From NCBI GenBank assembly GCA_011523635.1, contig WTGI01000059.1, positions 1 through 64,000 of the forward strand: a stretch of DNA of 64,000 nt. Direction: 5' to 3'. Under the pieces are notes generated by a model, which was not told the origin of the DNA, did no database searches, and worked only from the letters and a program-made list of their open reading frames with translations. The position numbers and the translations under genes are program-made. Position 1 is the first letter of the stretch. The number at the start of each line of letters is the position of its first letter. Positions 16,253-25,402 of this stretch are shown in pieces. Source of the DNA: Acidimicrobiia bacterium (GTDB lineage: Bacteria > Actinomycetota > Acidimicrobiia > Spongiisociales > Spongiisociaceae).

Positions 16253-17341
16253 TCAGCGCCAGTCGAGTAGGACGCCGATCATGTCGCGTTCGGCGGCGTC
16301 GAGGTCTGCGAATGCGACATCTATCTCCGCGGCGGGATAGGTGTCGGTGTGCATGGCTTCCAAGGGGAGCCTTCCCTTCGAGTGGAGTTCGAGCAGGAAC
16401 TCGACGTTGCCGGTGGAAGTGAAGCGGGTAAGACGCTCGGCGGGGTCCTGATAAGGGGCGTTGCTGGTACCGAGGATCGAGGCCTGCTTGTTGTAGAAGT
16501 CGGCCGAGAGGAGAGGTCCCACGTCCTCGGGGTGCAGGGCGATGGCCACCATGCGGCCCTGGTCGTCGAGGATGCGCATGCCCAGGTCGAGCGGGGCCGA
16601 GCCGACAGCCGCCTCGACGACCACGTCGATCCCGAACGGCTGGAAGCGCTCCACCAGAGCGTCCTCGAAGCCGTCCTCGGTGGGGTCAAGGACCAGCGCC
16701 TTCGGTAGCGCGGCCGCCGCCCGCCGGCGTCGGTCCGGGCTGATCTCGAGACAGGCCAGATAGGCGCCGATGGCGTCAGCCACCAGTGCGGCGCCGAAGC
16801 CGATCAGGCCCAGGCCGATGACCGCCACGTTGAGACCTGGGGTGAAACCGCCCCGGCGGAGGGCGTGCAACCCCAGGGTCGGTAGGTAGGCGAACGGGGC
16901 GGCTTCGGTCGCAGCGCCATCCGGCACCTTGACGGCCTGCCATTCCCGGGCGTCGAAGACGGGCTGGTGCCTGGCCAGGGCGAAGACCCGGTCGCCTTCG
17001 GCCAGCGAACGGACCCCTTCGCCGACCTCGATGACCTCGCCGACGAGGTTGTACCCGCAGTTGACCGGGTACTTGGCGCCCGAGGGTTGGTTGCGGCCGG
17101 TGATGCGGTATTCGGGTGCCACTCCCATGCCCTCGGTGGTGGCCGCGTCGATGTCGGCGAAGCTGTCCCACACCTCCTCGACCATGGGTTCCCCGCGGTA
17201 GAGGCGTAACTCGGTACCCGGGCTGATCAGGCTGACCAGGGTGCGGATCCGGACCTTGCCGGGTTCCACATTGTCGGGAATCGTGACGGGTACCCAATCG
17301 AACCGGCAGGGCGCGACGATGAGTGGCCGGTCTACCTCCAT
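16253..17341 (-). CDS. Zinc-binding alcohol dehydrogenase-like (MDR superfamily)
   Basis: VRIRTLVSLISPGTELRLYRGEP; NVAVIGLGLIGFGAALVADAIGA; medium-chain dehydrogenase fold. Confidence 0.85.
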   Translation of the reverse strand: MEVDRPLIVAPCRFDWVPVTIPDNVEPGKVRIRTLVSLISPGTELRLYRGEPMVEEVWDSFADIDAATTEGMGVAPEYRITGRNQPSGAKYPVNCGYNLVGEVIEVGEGVRSLAEGDRVFALARHQPVFDAREWQAVKVPDGAATEAAPFAYLPTLGLHALRRGGFTPGLNVAVIGLGLIGFGAALVADAIGAYLACLEISPDRRRRAAAALPKALVLDPTEDGFEDALVERFQPFGIDVVVEAAVGSAPLDLGMRILDDQGRMVAIALHPEDVGPLLSADFYNKQASILGTSNAPYQDPAERLTRFTSTGNVEFLLELHSKGRLPLEAMHTDTYPAAEIDVAFADLDAAERDMIGVLLDWR

Positions 17342-17353
17342 ACCTACGCTCCG

Positions 17354-18370
17354 TTACACAGGATCTTCGGGGAAGTAACAATGCACCTCGTGGCCCTCCA
17401 CCGGGATGTCGGCGGGAGGGAACTCGCCCGCGCAGACCTCATCGGCCTTCCAGCAGCGGGTTCGGAAGGGACATCCGCTCGGAGGGTGGCGGGGGTTCGG
17501 AAGGGTGCCTTCCAGGATGATCCGCTCGCTGCTCTTCGTGATCATCGGGCTGGCCGAGAGCAGGGCCCGCGTGTAGGGATGGAGCCGGTGGTCCCTCACT
17601 TCGGCGACCGGGCCCTCCTCGACCTTGCGGCCCAGGTACATCACCGCCACACGGTCGACCAGCCAGGAGACCGCCTGGATGTTGTGGCTGATCAGGATCA
17701 CCGAGAGGTTGAGGGCATCGCGCAGTTCTGCCAGCAGGTTGAGTATCTGGTTCTGGACACTGACGTCGAGGGCCGAGGTCGGCTCGTCGGCCACCAGCAG
17801 GGAAGGGTTCAGCGAGAGGGCCCGGGCGATCGCCACCCGCTGGCGCTGGCCTCCCGACAGCTCGGAGGGGAGCTTGTCCGCCGCGTCCCGGGGAAGGTGC
17901 ACCATGTCGAGTAGCTCCTGCACCCGTGCGTTCCGCGCTGCCTTGTCGCCGACTTCGTGGATGATCAGGGGGTCGGCCAGGGTCTCCCTCACCTTCAGAC
18001 GGGGGTTGAGGCTCGAGGTGGGATCCTGGAAGACGATCGCAACCTGGCGGGCGAAGTGGCGGCGGCGCCACCTGGTCGGCTGGGCCCAGACATCGGTTCC
18101 GTCGTAGATGATCCGCCCTCCGGTTGGTCGGATCAGCCCGACAACGCAGCGGGCCACCGTGGACTTGCCGCATCCCGACTCGCCTACCAAACCCAGAGCC
18201 TCGCCGGGGGCGACCGTCAGTGAGAGATCCTCCACCGCGTGGACTTTCTGCCGTCGGGGAGCCCGGTAATGATGGACGAGATTCTCCAGCCGGAGCAGGG
18301 CGTCGGGGCCGGTGGTCGCGCCCTCCCGGCTGGCGGGGGCGGTGACAGCGGGAGCGGGTCCGGATGTCAT
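17354..18370 (-). CDS. Peptide/oligopeptide ABC transporter ATP-binding protein (DppF/OppF-like)
   Basis: GLVGESGCGKSTVARCVVGL, LSGGQRQRVAIARALSLNPSLLVADEPTSALD, C-terminal CPFRTRCW. Start MTSGPAP at 18370, overlapping the upstream gene. Confidence 0.92.
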   Translation of the reverse strand: MTSGPAPAVTAPASREGATTGPDALLRLENLVHHYRAPRRQKVHAVEDLSLTVAPGEALGLVGESGCGKSTVARCVVGLIRPTGGRIIYDGTDVWAQPTRWRRRHFARQVAIVFQDPTSSLNPRLKVRETLADPLIIHEVGDKAARNARVQELLDMVHLPRDAADKLPSELSGGQRQRVAIARALSLNPSLLVADEPTSALDVSVQNQILNLLAELRDALNLSVILISHNIQAVSWLVDRVAVMYLGRKVEEGPVAEVRDHRLHPYTRALLSASPMITKSSERIILEGTLPNPRHPPSGCPFRTRCWKADEVCAGEFPPADIPVEGHEVHCYFPEDPV

Positions 18371-19362
18371 CCGACGGCCCCGGCGTTTGCAGCGTTTCCT
18401 CCGACGGGGAAGTAGCAGGCCAGGTCGTGGCGGTCCCCGGCGGACTCCAGGGGTGGGGGAGTCTCGGCGCAGGCGTCGCCGGCATTGACGCAGCGCTCCA
18501 CGAACCGGCACCCGGGAGAGAACTCGAGGGGACTCGGGACCACACCGTCGATCGAGCGGGCGGGCCGCTCCTTCGCCTCCAGGCTGACGATCGAACCCAG
18601 CAGCCCCGCCGCGTACGGGTGCCGGGGGTCGCGGACCAGTTCCTCGGTGTGCGCCACCTCGACCAACTGCCCGGCGTACATGACCATGGTGCGCTCGCAC
18701 AGCTCCTTCACCAGGGCCAGGTTGTGGGTGATGAGGATGGTCGTGAAGGACAACTCGGCCTGCAGCGATCTCAACAGCTCGACGATCTGGGCCTGGACGG
18801 TCTCGTCCAGGGCCGTAGTGGGCTCGTCGCCGATCAGGATGGAGGGTCGCCGGGCCAGCGCCAGGGCGATCAAGACCCGCTGGCGCTGCCCGCCGGACAG
18901 CTGGAACGGGTAGGCGGCGGCGATGGCCTTGGGGTTGGGCAGGTGGACCAGTTCCAGCAACTCGTACATGCGCTCACCCTTGTGGTCACCGTCGAGCCGG
19001 AGCGCCTGCCGCAGTTGCGCCCTGACCGTCATACCGGGGTTCAGGCTCATCAGCGGGTCCTGGTAAACCATGCCGATCTCGCGGCCCATCAGGTTGCGGC
19101 GCTCCGTGGGAGACAGCCGGAGCACATCCTGGCCCTTCCAACGGATGGAACCCGTGGCCTCCACCAGGCGCGGAAGCAGGCCGATGACGGACAGACCGGT
19201 CAGCGTCTTGCCGCACCCGGACTCGCCCACGATTCCCAGGTTCTCGCCCTCCAGCACCGAGAACGACACCCCCGACACGACCGGCGTGTTCCCGTAGGCA
19301 TGCCGGATGTGGATATTGAGGTCCTCGACCTCCAGGATCGGATCACCCGCCGCTGCGCTCAT
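18367..19362 (-). CDS. Peptide/oligopeptide ABC transporter ATP-binding protein (DppD/OppD-like)
   Basis: GIVGESGCGKTLTGLSVIGLLP, LSGGQRQRVLIALALARRPSILIGDEPTTALD, CRFVERCVNA. Start MSAAAGDPILEVEDL at 19362. Confidence 0.92.
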   Translation of the reverse strand: MSAAAGDPILEVEDLNIHIRHAYGNTPVVSGVSFSVLEGENLGIVGESGCGKTLTGLSVIGLLPRLVEATGSIRWKGQDVLRLSPTERRNLMGREIGMVYQDPLMSLNPGMTVRAQLRQALRLDGDHKGERMYELLELVHLPNPKAIAAAYPFQLSGGQRQRVLIALALARRPSILIGDEPTTALDETVQAQIVELLRSLQAELSFTTILITHNLALVKELCERTMVMYAGQLVEVAHTEELVRDPRHPYAAGLLGSIVSLEAKERPARSIDGVVPSPLEFSPGCRFVERCVNAGDACAETPPPLESAGDRHDLACYFPVGGNAANAGAVG

Positions 19363-20309
19363 CACTGCCCCAGCAGGTGCCGTCTGCCGCCGAGGCGGTC
19401 CGCCATGCTCTCCGCCACCGTGTTGAGCGCCAGCACCGTGAGGAAGATGGCGAGACCGGGGAAGGTGGTGTACCACCAGGTGCCGGCTATCAGGTACTGC
19501 GATCCGCCGTAAACGAGATTTCCCCAGGTGGGAGCCGGGGGAGGAAGACCGGCCCCGAGGAAACTGATGGAGGCTTCCAGGATGACCGCGTCCGCCGCCA
19601 CCAGCGTGAAGAACACCAGAAGCGGCGTGGCGATGTTCAGGGACACGTGGCGCAGCAGGATGCGGCGTTGGGAACTCCCCATGGCCTTGAGCGCGGCGAC
19701 GTAGTCCTCGGACAGCTGGTCGAGGACCGCGGCGCGGATGTATCGGGCCATGATCGGCGTGTAGACGACGGTCAGGACCAGCAGCAGGGTCCGGAATGAC
19801 TGGCCGAAGGCCGACGACACCACAACGGCCAGCACGACTGCCGGGAACGCGAACTGTATGTCCACCAAGCGCATCAGCACGTCGTTGATCCACCTGAGTT
19901 TTCGATTCCGGGACGTGGAGGCGGCCACCATCCCGATCGTTCCTCCGAGAATGAGGGCCAGCACGGGGGTCAGGACGGCCACGAGAGCCGACATCCTCGA
20001 TCCGTGGATCACCCTGGAAAGGATGTCACGGGCGATCTCGTCGGAGCCGAAGATGTGCTCCGGCCAGTCGGGCCCCGTGTTGGGCGAGGTCAGGCCCACC
20101 ATGTAGGGATCGTACGGGGACAGCCAGTGGGCGAATATCGCCACGATTATGACGAACACGACCCAGGCCAACCCGAGCTTGGCCCGGAATGGCAGCCTCC
20201 CCATCTTCAACGGACCGGCGGGAGCAGCCTTCATCGCAGCCTCGACCGACTTGGGGCCGAACCTGATCCGTGGCCGGTGTTCGGGGTTGGGGTCGCGCGC
20301 TTCGCTCAC
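19362..20309 (-). CDS. ABC transporter permease (DppC-like)
   Basis: GSDEIARDILSRVIHGSRMSALVAV; EDYVAALKAMGSSQRRILLRHVSLN permease EAA-type loop. Confidence 0.9.
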   Translation of the reverse strand: MSEARDPNPEHRPRIRFGPKSVEAAMKAAPAGPLKMGRLPFRAKLGLAWVVFVIIVAIFAHWLSPYDPYMVGLTSPNTGPDWPEHIFGSDEIARDILSRVIHGSRMSALVAVLTPVLALILGGTIGMVAASTSRNRKLRWINDVLMRLVDIQFAFPAVVLAVVVSSAFGQSFRTLLLVLTVVYTPIMARYIRAAVLDQLSEDYVAALKAMGSSQRRILLRHVSLNIATPLLVFFTLVAADAVILEASISFLGAGLPPPAPTWGNLVYGGSQYLIAGTWWYTTFPGLAIFLTVLALNTVAESMADRLGGRRHLLGQ

Positions 20310-20310
20310 G

Positions 20311-21279
20311 TCACGTATTCTCTCGGGCGCTCGGTTTGAAGATGATGAACGCCACGTCGGCAGCCAGGTTGGAGAGAACGAACATCAACGCGCCGACCAT
20401 GGCGATGCCGGTGACGATGTTGAAGTCGCCGGTTGTGGCGGAGTCGATCATCTTCCAACCCAGGCCGCGGAGGTTGAAGACCCTCTCCACCAGCACCACG
20501 CCACCCAGGATGTAGCCGGCCTGCAATCCGAGCACGGTCAACGGGGCCACCAGCGCGTTGCGGAGCACGTTCTTGCGGACGATCTTCCGGTCCCTCAGTC
20601 CTATCCCGCGCGCAGTGCGAACGTAGTCCTTCTCCAACTCGTCCAGCACCGACGAACGCACCACGCGGGTTAGGAACCCGCCGACGGGGAGGGCTATCGA
20701 TAAGGAGGGTAGGGTAAGTGCCCTCAGCCAGCCGATCTTGTCCTCGCTGAAGGGCACCCAACTCCCGGCGGGGAACCACGTGAACCCTATGGGGTTCGCC
20801 AGGGCGAAGGTCAGGATCAATAGCAGAGCCAACCAGAAGATCGGCATCGAGAGCACCCCCAGCGTCACCGCCCTGACTGTGGAATCCCACCAGCTGCCCG
20901 CGAAATAGGCGGAGCTCACCCCCAGTACGAAGGCAATCAGGGTGGCCAGGAACAACGAAACCGCCGCCACCGATAGCGAGATCCCGATGCCTTCACCGAG
21001 GATGGTAAGGACGGGCCGGTCGCCGTAGACGCTTAAGCCGAAGTCGCCTTGTGACAGGTCTCCCAGGTACCGCCCGTAGCGGATGAGCACCGGATCGTTG
21101 AGCCCGAATTCCTCGGCGAGCTGCTCGCGCGCCTCGTCGCTGGCGTAAAGCCCCAGGCCCGCGTAGCGAGCGTCGACCGGAGAGAACTCCAGCATCACGA
21201 ACACGTAGAACGTGATGCCGATGATGACCGGTAGGGCTTGGAGGAGACGTTGCAGGACGAGCCTGCTCACGGCTCCCAT
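20311..21279 (-). CDS. ABC transporter permease (DppB-like)
   Basis: LGLNDPVLIRYGRYLGDLSQGDFGLS; EKDYVRTARGIGLRDRKIVRKNVLRNALVAPLTV. Confidence 0.9.
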   Translation of the reverse strand: MGAVSRLVLQRLLQALPVIIGITFYVFVMLEFSPVDARYAGLGLYASDEAREQLAEEFGLNDPVLIRYGRYLGDLSQGDFGLSVYGDRPVLTILGEGIGISLSVAAVSLFLATLIAFVLGVSSAYFAGSWWDSTVRAVTLGVLSMPIFWLALLLILTFALANPIGFTWFPAGSWVPFSEDKIGWLRALTLPSLSIALPVGGFLTRVVRSSVLDELEKDYVRTARGIGLRDRKIVRKNVLRNALVAPLTVLGLQAGYILGGVVLVERVFNLRGLGWKMIDSATTGDFNIVTGIAMVGALMFVLSNLAADVAFIIFKPSARENT

Positions 21280-21352
21280 CAGACCCTACCGGCCTCTACC
21301 GATACCAACCCGATATCGGCTCGGTTGCTACTTGATCTGCCGAGCCGGCCGG

Positions 21353-23089
21353 CTATTCGCCGGACGGATGCACGCCGAACATCGTCATACCCAGCGTCTG
21401 CGGCATCTGGTAGCCGGCCACGGACTTGTGCCAGGCGTGAGCTATGGGCTGGAACAGGATCGGAACCGCACCGGCCTCGGTAACGAGTATCTCGTTGGCC
21501 GCCGCGTACAGATCGTTCTGTTTGTCGAAGTCCGGCTCCTCAAGCGCCTGGTCGAGAAGGTCGTTCAGCGTTGACGGAACGTTCTCCGTGGCGAAGCTGG
21601 CGTTCTCGGCCCAGCCGCCCCACCAGCCGCGGAACAGGTTGTCCGGGTCATAGGTGAACACCTCGAACCCGATGGTGGCCACCCAGGCGTCGTACCGGGC
21701 GGGGCCGCCGTCTTCGGGCCGCATGATGTCGGATACCCAGCGGGCGTCGATCGAGTCCACCAGGAGCAGCGGGTCGAAGCCGCCCAGCTGCATCGTCTGA
21801 GCGAGCAGCGGCGCCTGCGGGTAGACGTACGCCCACTCGACGACACCGAGCTGGAATTGCACCGGCGCGTTGTCCGGGTCGTATCCGGCCTCCCTGAGCA
21901 GTGCCTTCGACTTCTCGGGGTCGTAGTTGTACTGCATCTGCGGTTCCCGGAACCGGTCGCTCTCCGGAGGGAGCGGCGAGCGGGCGATCCGACCCTCGCC
22001 GGCCAAGCCGATCTCGATCAGCTGCGGCGCGTCGATGGAGTACATCACTGCCTGGCGCACCCGCTGGTCGTCGAAGGGGGGCTTGGTGGTGTTGAAGAAG
22101 ATCATCTCGAGGAACGTGGTCTCCCGAGCAACGCCGAGACTGAGGTTCGGCGAGTCTTCGATAGCCCGGTAGAGCTGCGGGGACACCCCGTCCAGGATCT
22201 GCACCTGGCCGGCCTCGGCCTGGGCGATCCGTCCCGAGAGTTCAGGGATGACCAGATAGGTGATGTCCTTGGCCGCCAAAGGCATGGGACCCTCGTATCC
22301 GTCGTACCGCTTGAACGTGTTGATCTCGGTGTCGAACGGGCCGTCAACCATCATCGAACCTGACGAAGGAGTCGGTGCGAATGAGTAGTCCATGCCGCCC
22401 ATCGCCTCTACGACCGCCTCGGGATAGGCATTGATGCCGGAGATCCGCTGGAACAGGACGTCCTCGGGCATCCGCTGGGTGAGGTTGAACCGGAGTTCGT
22501 CGTCGGCGACGACCTCAACCGACTCGATGAAGGAGATGTACGCCGTGAAGGGCGAGCCCAACTCCTTTTCAGGAGCCAGCCGGGAGAACCCGTACGCGAT
22601 GTCGGACGCCTTGATCGGCGAGCCGTCGGTGAACGTCCGGTCCGTCCTCACCTTCACGCTGTAGGTGGTGGCATCGACCTGCTGGGGCATCTCGGCCGCC
22701 AGGCCCGGAATCAGTGACCGATCCGGAAGCTTGATCAGCAAACCCTCGAAGGTGTGCTGGCCCGAGGCGAGGGCGCCGCCCGTTGTCCGGTTGTTGTCGA
22801 GCGAGATCCAGCCGCCCACCTGCGCGAGCGTGATGCTGTCGAACTCCGCCGGAGCGTCCGCCATCATTGCGGTGGTGGTGGTCTCCTCCGCCATGGCCGC
22901 CTCTGTGGTGGCCGGGGCTGCGGCTGCCGTAGTGGCGGGGGCTGCGGTGGTGGCCGGGGCTGCCGTGGTGGCTGGAGTGTCGTCCCCTCCGCAGGCCGCC
23001 AGTACCGTCGGAGCAACGGCACCAACCCCGATCATGAGACCGCTACGCTTTAGGAACTCTCTTCGGTCCATTGATTTGGGCACAACCAA
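21353..23089 (-). CDS. ABC transporter substrate-binding protein (SBP family 5), likely Tat-exported lipoprotein
   Basis: MDRREFLKRSG...VLAACGGDD (twin-Arg plus lipobox), TDGSPIKASDIAYGFSR, VRQAVMYSIDAPQLIEIGL. Confidence 0.9.
   Translation of the reverse strand: MVVPKSMDRREFLKRSGLMIGVGAVAPTVLAACGGDDTPATTAAPATTAAPATTAAAAPATTEAAMAEETTTTAMMADAPAEFDSITLAQVGGWISLDNNRTTGGALASGQHTFEGLLIKLPDRSLIPGLAAEMPQQVDATTYSVKVRTDRTFTDGSPIKASDIAYGFSRLAPEKELGSPFTAYISFIESVEVVADDELRFNLTQRMPEDVLFQRISGINAYPEAVVEAMGGMDYSFAPTPSSGSMMVDGPFDTEINTFKRYDGYEGPMPLAAKDITYLVIPELSGRIAQAEAGQVQILDGVSPQLYRAIEDSPNLSLGVARETTFLEMIFFNTTKPPFDDQRVRQAVMYSIDAPQLIEIGLAGEGRIARSPLPPESDRFREPQMQYNYDPEKSKALLREAGYDPDNAPVQFQLGVVEWAYVYPQAPLLAQTMQLGGFDPLLLVDSIDARWVSDIMRPEDGGPARYDAWVATIGFEVFTYDPDNLFRGWWGGWAENASFATENVPSTLNDLLDQALEEPDFDKQNDLYAAANEILVTEAGAVPILFQPIAHAWHKSVAGYQMPQTLGMTMFGVHPSGE
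22892..22981 (-). repeat. Coding APATT/APATTAA low-complexity linker repeat after the lipobox
   Basis: Protein TPATTAAPATTAAPATTAAAAPATTEAA. Confidence 0.7.
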
Positions 23090-23299
23090 CTCCTCCCGCT
23101 TGGGATGCCACGTCCGGGAGAATATAATAGGTGGAGATGTCAGTCGGCAACTTGTCCCATTCTGCTTTCTTGTGTCTACATGTATTGTTCAAGTAAGATA
23201 GTCATATCGAACAGAAGCCATCGGTCTGACGATTTATTTATATCCAAGACGTTATAAACATGGCACCTCATCGAATCTGAGTCTTCTCAAGGCGTTCAA
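23090..23299. promoter_or_regulatory. AT-rich divergent promoter region between the ABC transporter and hyuAB operons
   Basis: Noticeably AT-rich against high-GC flanks; TATAAT at 23123-23128; divergent gene starts at 23089 and 23300. Confidence 0.45.
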
Positions 23300-25402
23300 A
23301 TGGTCGGATCAGCAGGCAACGGGTTACGGGTAGGTGTCGATATCGGCGGCACCTTCACCGACCTGATGATGATCGGCCAGTCCGGACAGGTCGAGATCGG
23401 CAAGGTGCTCACCACTCCCGATCCGTCGCGAGGGGTCGAGGAGGTGCTGGTGCGAACGCTCGATCGTTCGGGCTACTCCGGTGCTTCGGTCCGCCATCTG
23501 GTGCACGGCACCACCCTGGTAACCAATGCCATCATCGAGCGCAAGGGCGCCCGGACAGCTCTGCTCACCACCTCGGGGTTCCGGGACTCAATAGAGATAG
23601 GCCGCGAGCATCGCTACGAGCTGTACGACCTGAACCTGGAGCACCCCAGGCCGCTCGTGCCCCGCCATCTCCGTTTCGATGTGCCTGAGCGGACCTTGAC
23701 CGATGGCGCGCAGGCCATCGAACTCGGTGGGGACTACGTGGCGCGCCTGGTCCGTGAGTTGGCCGGCGCCGGCGTGGAGGCGGTGGCCATCTGCTTCCTC
23801 CATTCCTTCGCCAATCCCGAGTCCGAGGAACAGGCCAGGGGTGTAGTCAATGGACAGGCCCCGGAGATGCGGGTCTCGATCTCCTCGGAGGTCGTTCCCG
23901 AGATCGGCGAGTTCGAGCGGGCCTCCACGACGATCGCCAACGTCTATGTCCAGCCACTGGTAGAGGACTACCTGCATGGACTCCGCCGCCGCATGGAGAG
24001 GATCGGATTCGAAGGGCAGCTGTTCGTGATGCTCTCGAGCGGCGGTGTGGCCACCCTCGACACCTGTGTCCGGTTCCCGATCCGTCTCCTCGAGTCGGGC
24101 CCGGCCGCCGGAGCGCTGGCGGCGGCGGCGGTAGGGACGGCCATGGGCCGTGACTCGCTGCTGTCCTTCGACATGGGGGGTACCACCGCCAAACTCAGCG
24201 TGGTGGACGGGGGCGAGCCCCTCGTCACCCACGACTTCGAGGTGGACCGCCGCTATCGCTTCAAGAAGGGCTCCGGTCTTCCGGTGAAGGTTCCGGTCAT
24301 AGAGATGATCGAGATCGGCGCGGGCGGGGGGTCCATCGCCCGGGTCGACTCCCTGGGGCTGCTCAAGGTGGGTCCCGACTCGGCCGGCGCCGATCCCGGA
24401 CCGGTCTGTTACTCCCGGGGCGGGACGTCCCCCACGGTGACCGACGCCGATCTGGTACTCGGCTACCTGGACCCCGATTACTTCCTGGGCGGCGCAATGA
24501 AGCTGGACGTGGCCGCCGCCGAAGCCTCCCTCGCCAGGAGCATTGGCAGCCCGTTGGGGATGTCGGTTCCGGAGGCCGCCTGGGGGGTTCACCAGGTCGT
24601 CAACGAGGCCATGGCCAACGCCGCCCGGGTCCATGTAGTGGAACGCGGGAAGAACCCCAGAGCCCTGCCGGTGGTCGCCTTCGGAGGCGCCGGACCGGTC
24701 CATGGTTACGGTGTCGCCGAGTTGTTGGGCAGCACCGAGTTGGTACTGCCCTACGGCGCCGGCGTCACCAGCGCCATGGGCCTCCTGGTGGCGCCGCTCG
24801 CCTTCGACTTCGTGCGGTCCTACTACGGAAGGCTCGACGAATTGGACTGGGGTGCGGTGACCGGCATATTCGAGGAAATGGAGCGGGAAGGAACCGACCT
24901 TCTGGTGGAGTCGGGCGCCGGACGTGACGAGATCACTCACACGAGGACCGCTGACATTCGCTACGTGGGCCAGGGCCACGAGATACGGGTTCCGATCCCG
25001 GACGGGTCGCTGACGGTCCGCCAGCGCCGGACGATATACGAGGAGTTCGACCGGGTCTACCAGACCCTTTACGGCCGGGAGGGGCCTCCGGTCGGTCTCG
25101 AGGCCCTCACCTGGCGCGTGGTGAGCCGGGGACCGCGCCCCATGCCCGTCGAGACGGCCAGGGGCGACGTGACCGGCGATGCTGAGGCGGCCCGCAAGGG
25201 TGAGCGCCCGGCCTTCTTCCCGTCCGAGGGGGGATTCGTCACCACGCCGGTATACGACCGCTACCGGCTGGGTCCCGGCTCGACGATGGCCGGGCCGGCG
25301 ATCATCGAGGAGCGGGAGTCCACCGCCATCATCGGACCGGGCGGCCTGGTGCGGGTGGACGACCGGCTCAACATCGTCGTCTCGCTCGGAGGGGAAGTAT
25401 GA
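23300..25402 (+). CDS. hyuA: Hydantoinase/oxoprolinase family protein, A subunit
   Basis: RVGVDIGGTFTDLMMI; VHGTTLVTNAIIERKGARTALLTTSGFRDSIEIGRE; SFDMGGTTAKLSVV; GAGGGSIARVD. Confidence 0.95.
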   Translation: MVGSAGNGLRVGVDIGGTFTDLMMIGQSGQVEIGKVLTTPDPSRGVEEVLVRTLDRSGYSGASVRHLVHGTTLVTNAIIERKGARTALLTTSGFRDSIEIGREHRYELYDLNLEHPRPLVPRHLRFDVPERTLTDGAQAIELGGDYVARLVRELAGAGVEAVAICFLHSFANPESEEQARGVVNGQAPEMRVSISSEVVPEIGEFERASTTIANVYVQPLVEDYLHGLRRRMERIGFEGQLFVMLSSGGVATLDTCVRFPIRLLESGPAAGALAAAAVGTAMGRDSLLSFDMGGTTAKLSVVDGGEPLVTHDFEVDRRYRFKKGSGLPVKVPVIEMIEIGAGGGSIARVDSLGLLKVGPDSAGADPGPVCYSRGGTSPTVTDADLVLGYLDPDYFLGGAMKLDVAAAEASLARSIGSPLGMSVPEAAWGVHQVVNEAMANAARVHVVERGKNPRALPVVAFGGAGPVHGYGVAELLGSTELVLPYGAGVTSAMGLLVAPLAFDFVRSYYGRLDELDWGAVTGIFEEMEREGTDLLVESGAGRDEITHTRTADIRYVGQGHEIRVPIPDGSLTVRQRRTIYEEFDRVYQTLYGREGPPVGLEALTWRVVSRGPRPMPVETARGDVTGDAEAARKGERPAFFPSEGGFVTTPVYDRYRLGPGSTMAGPAIIEERESTAIIGPGGLVRVDDRLNIVVSLGGEV

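Noticed and set aside
22892-22981. Repeat array in the SBP gene considered as a CRISPR or regulatory repeat
   Set aside because: In-frame APATT linker typical of actinobacterial lipoproteins; ordinary coding low complexity.
23588-24979. Minus-strand 463-aa ORF opposite hyuA
   Set aside because: Antisense shadow ORF; hyuA has strong motifs throughout.
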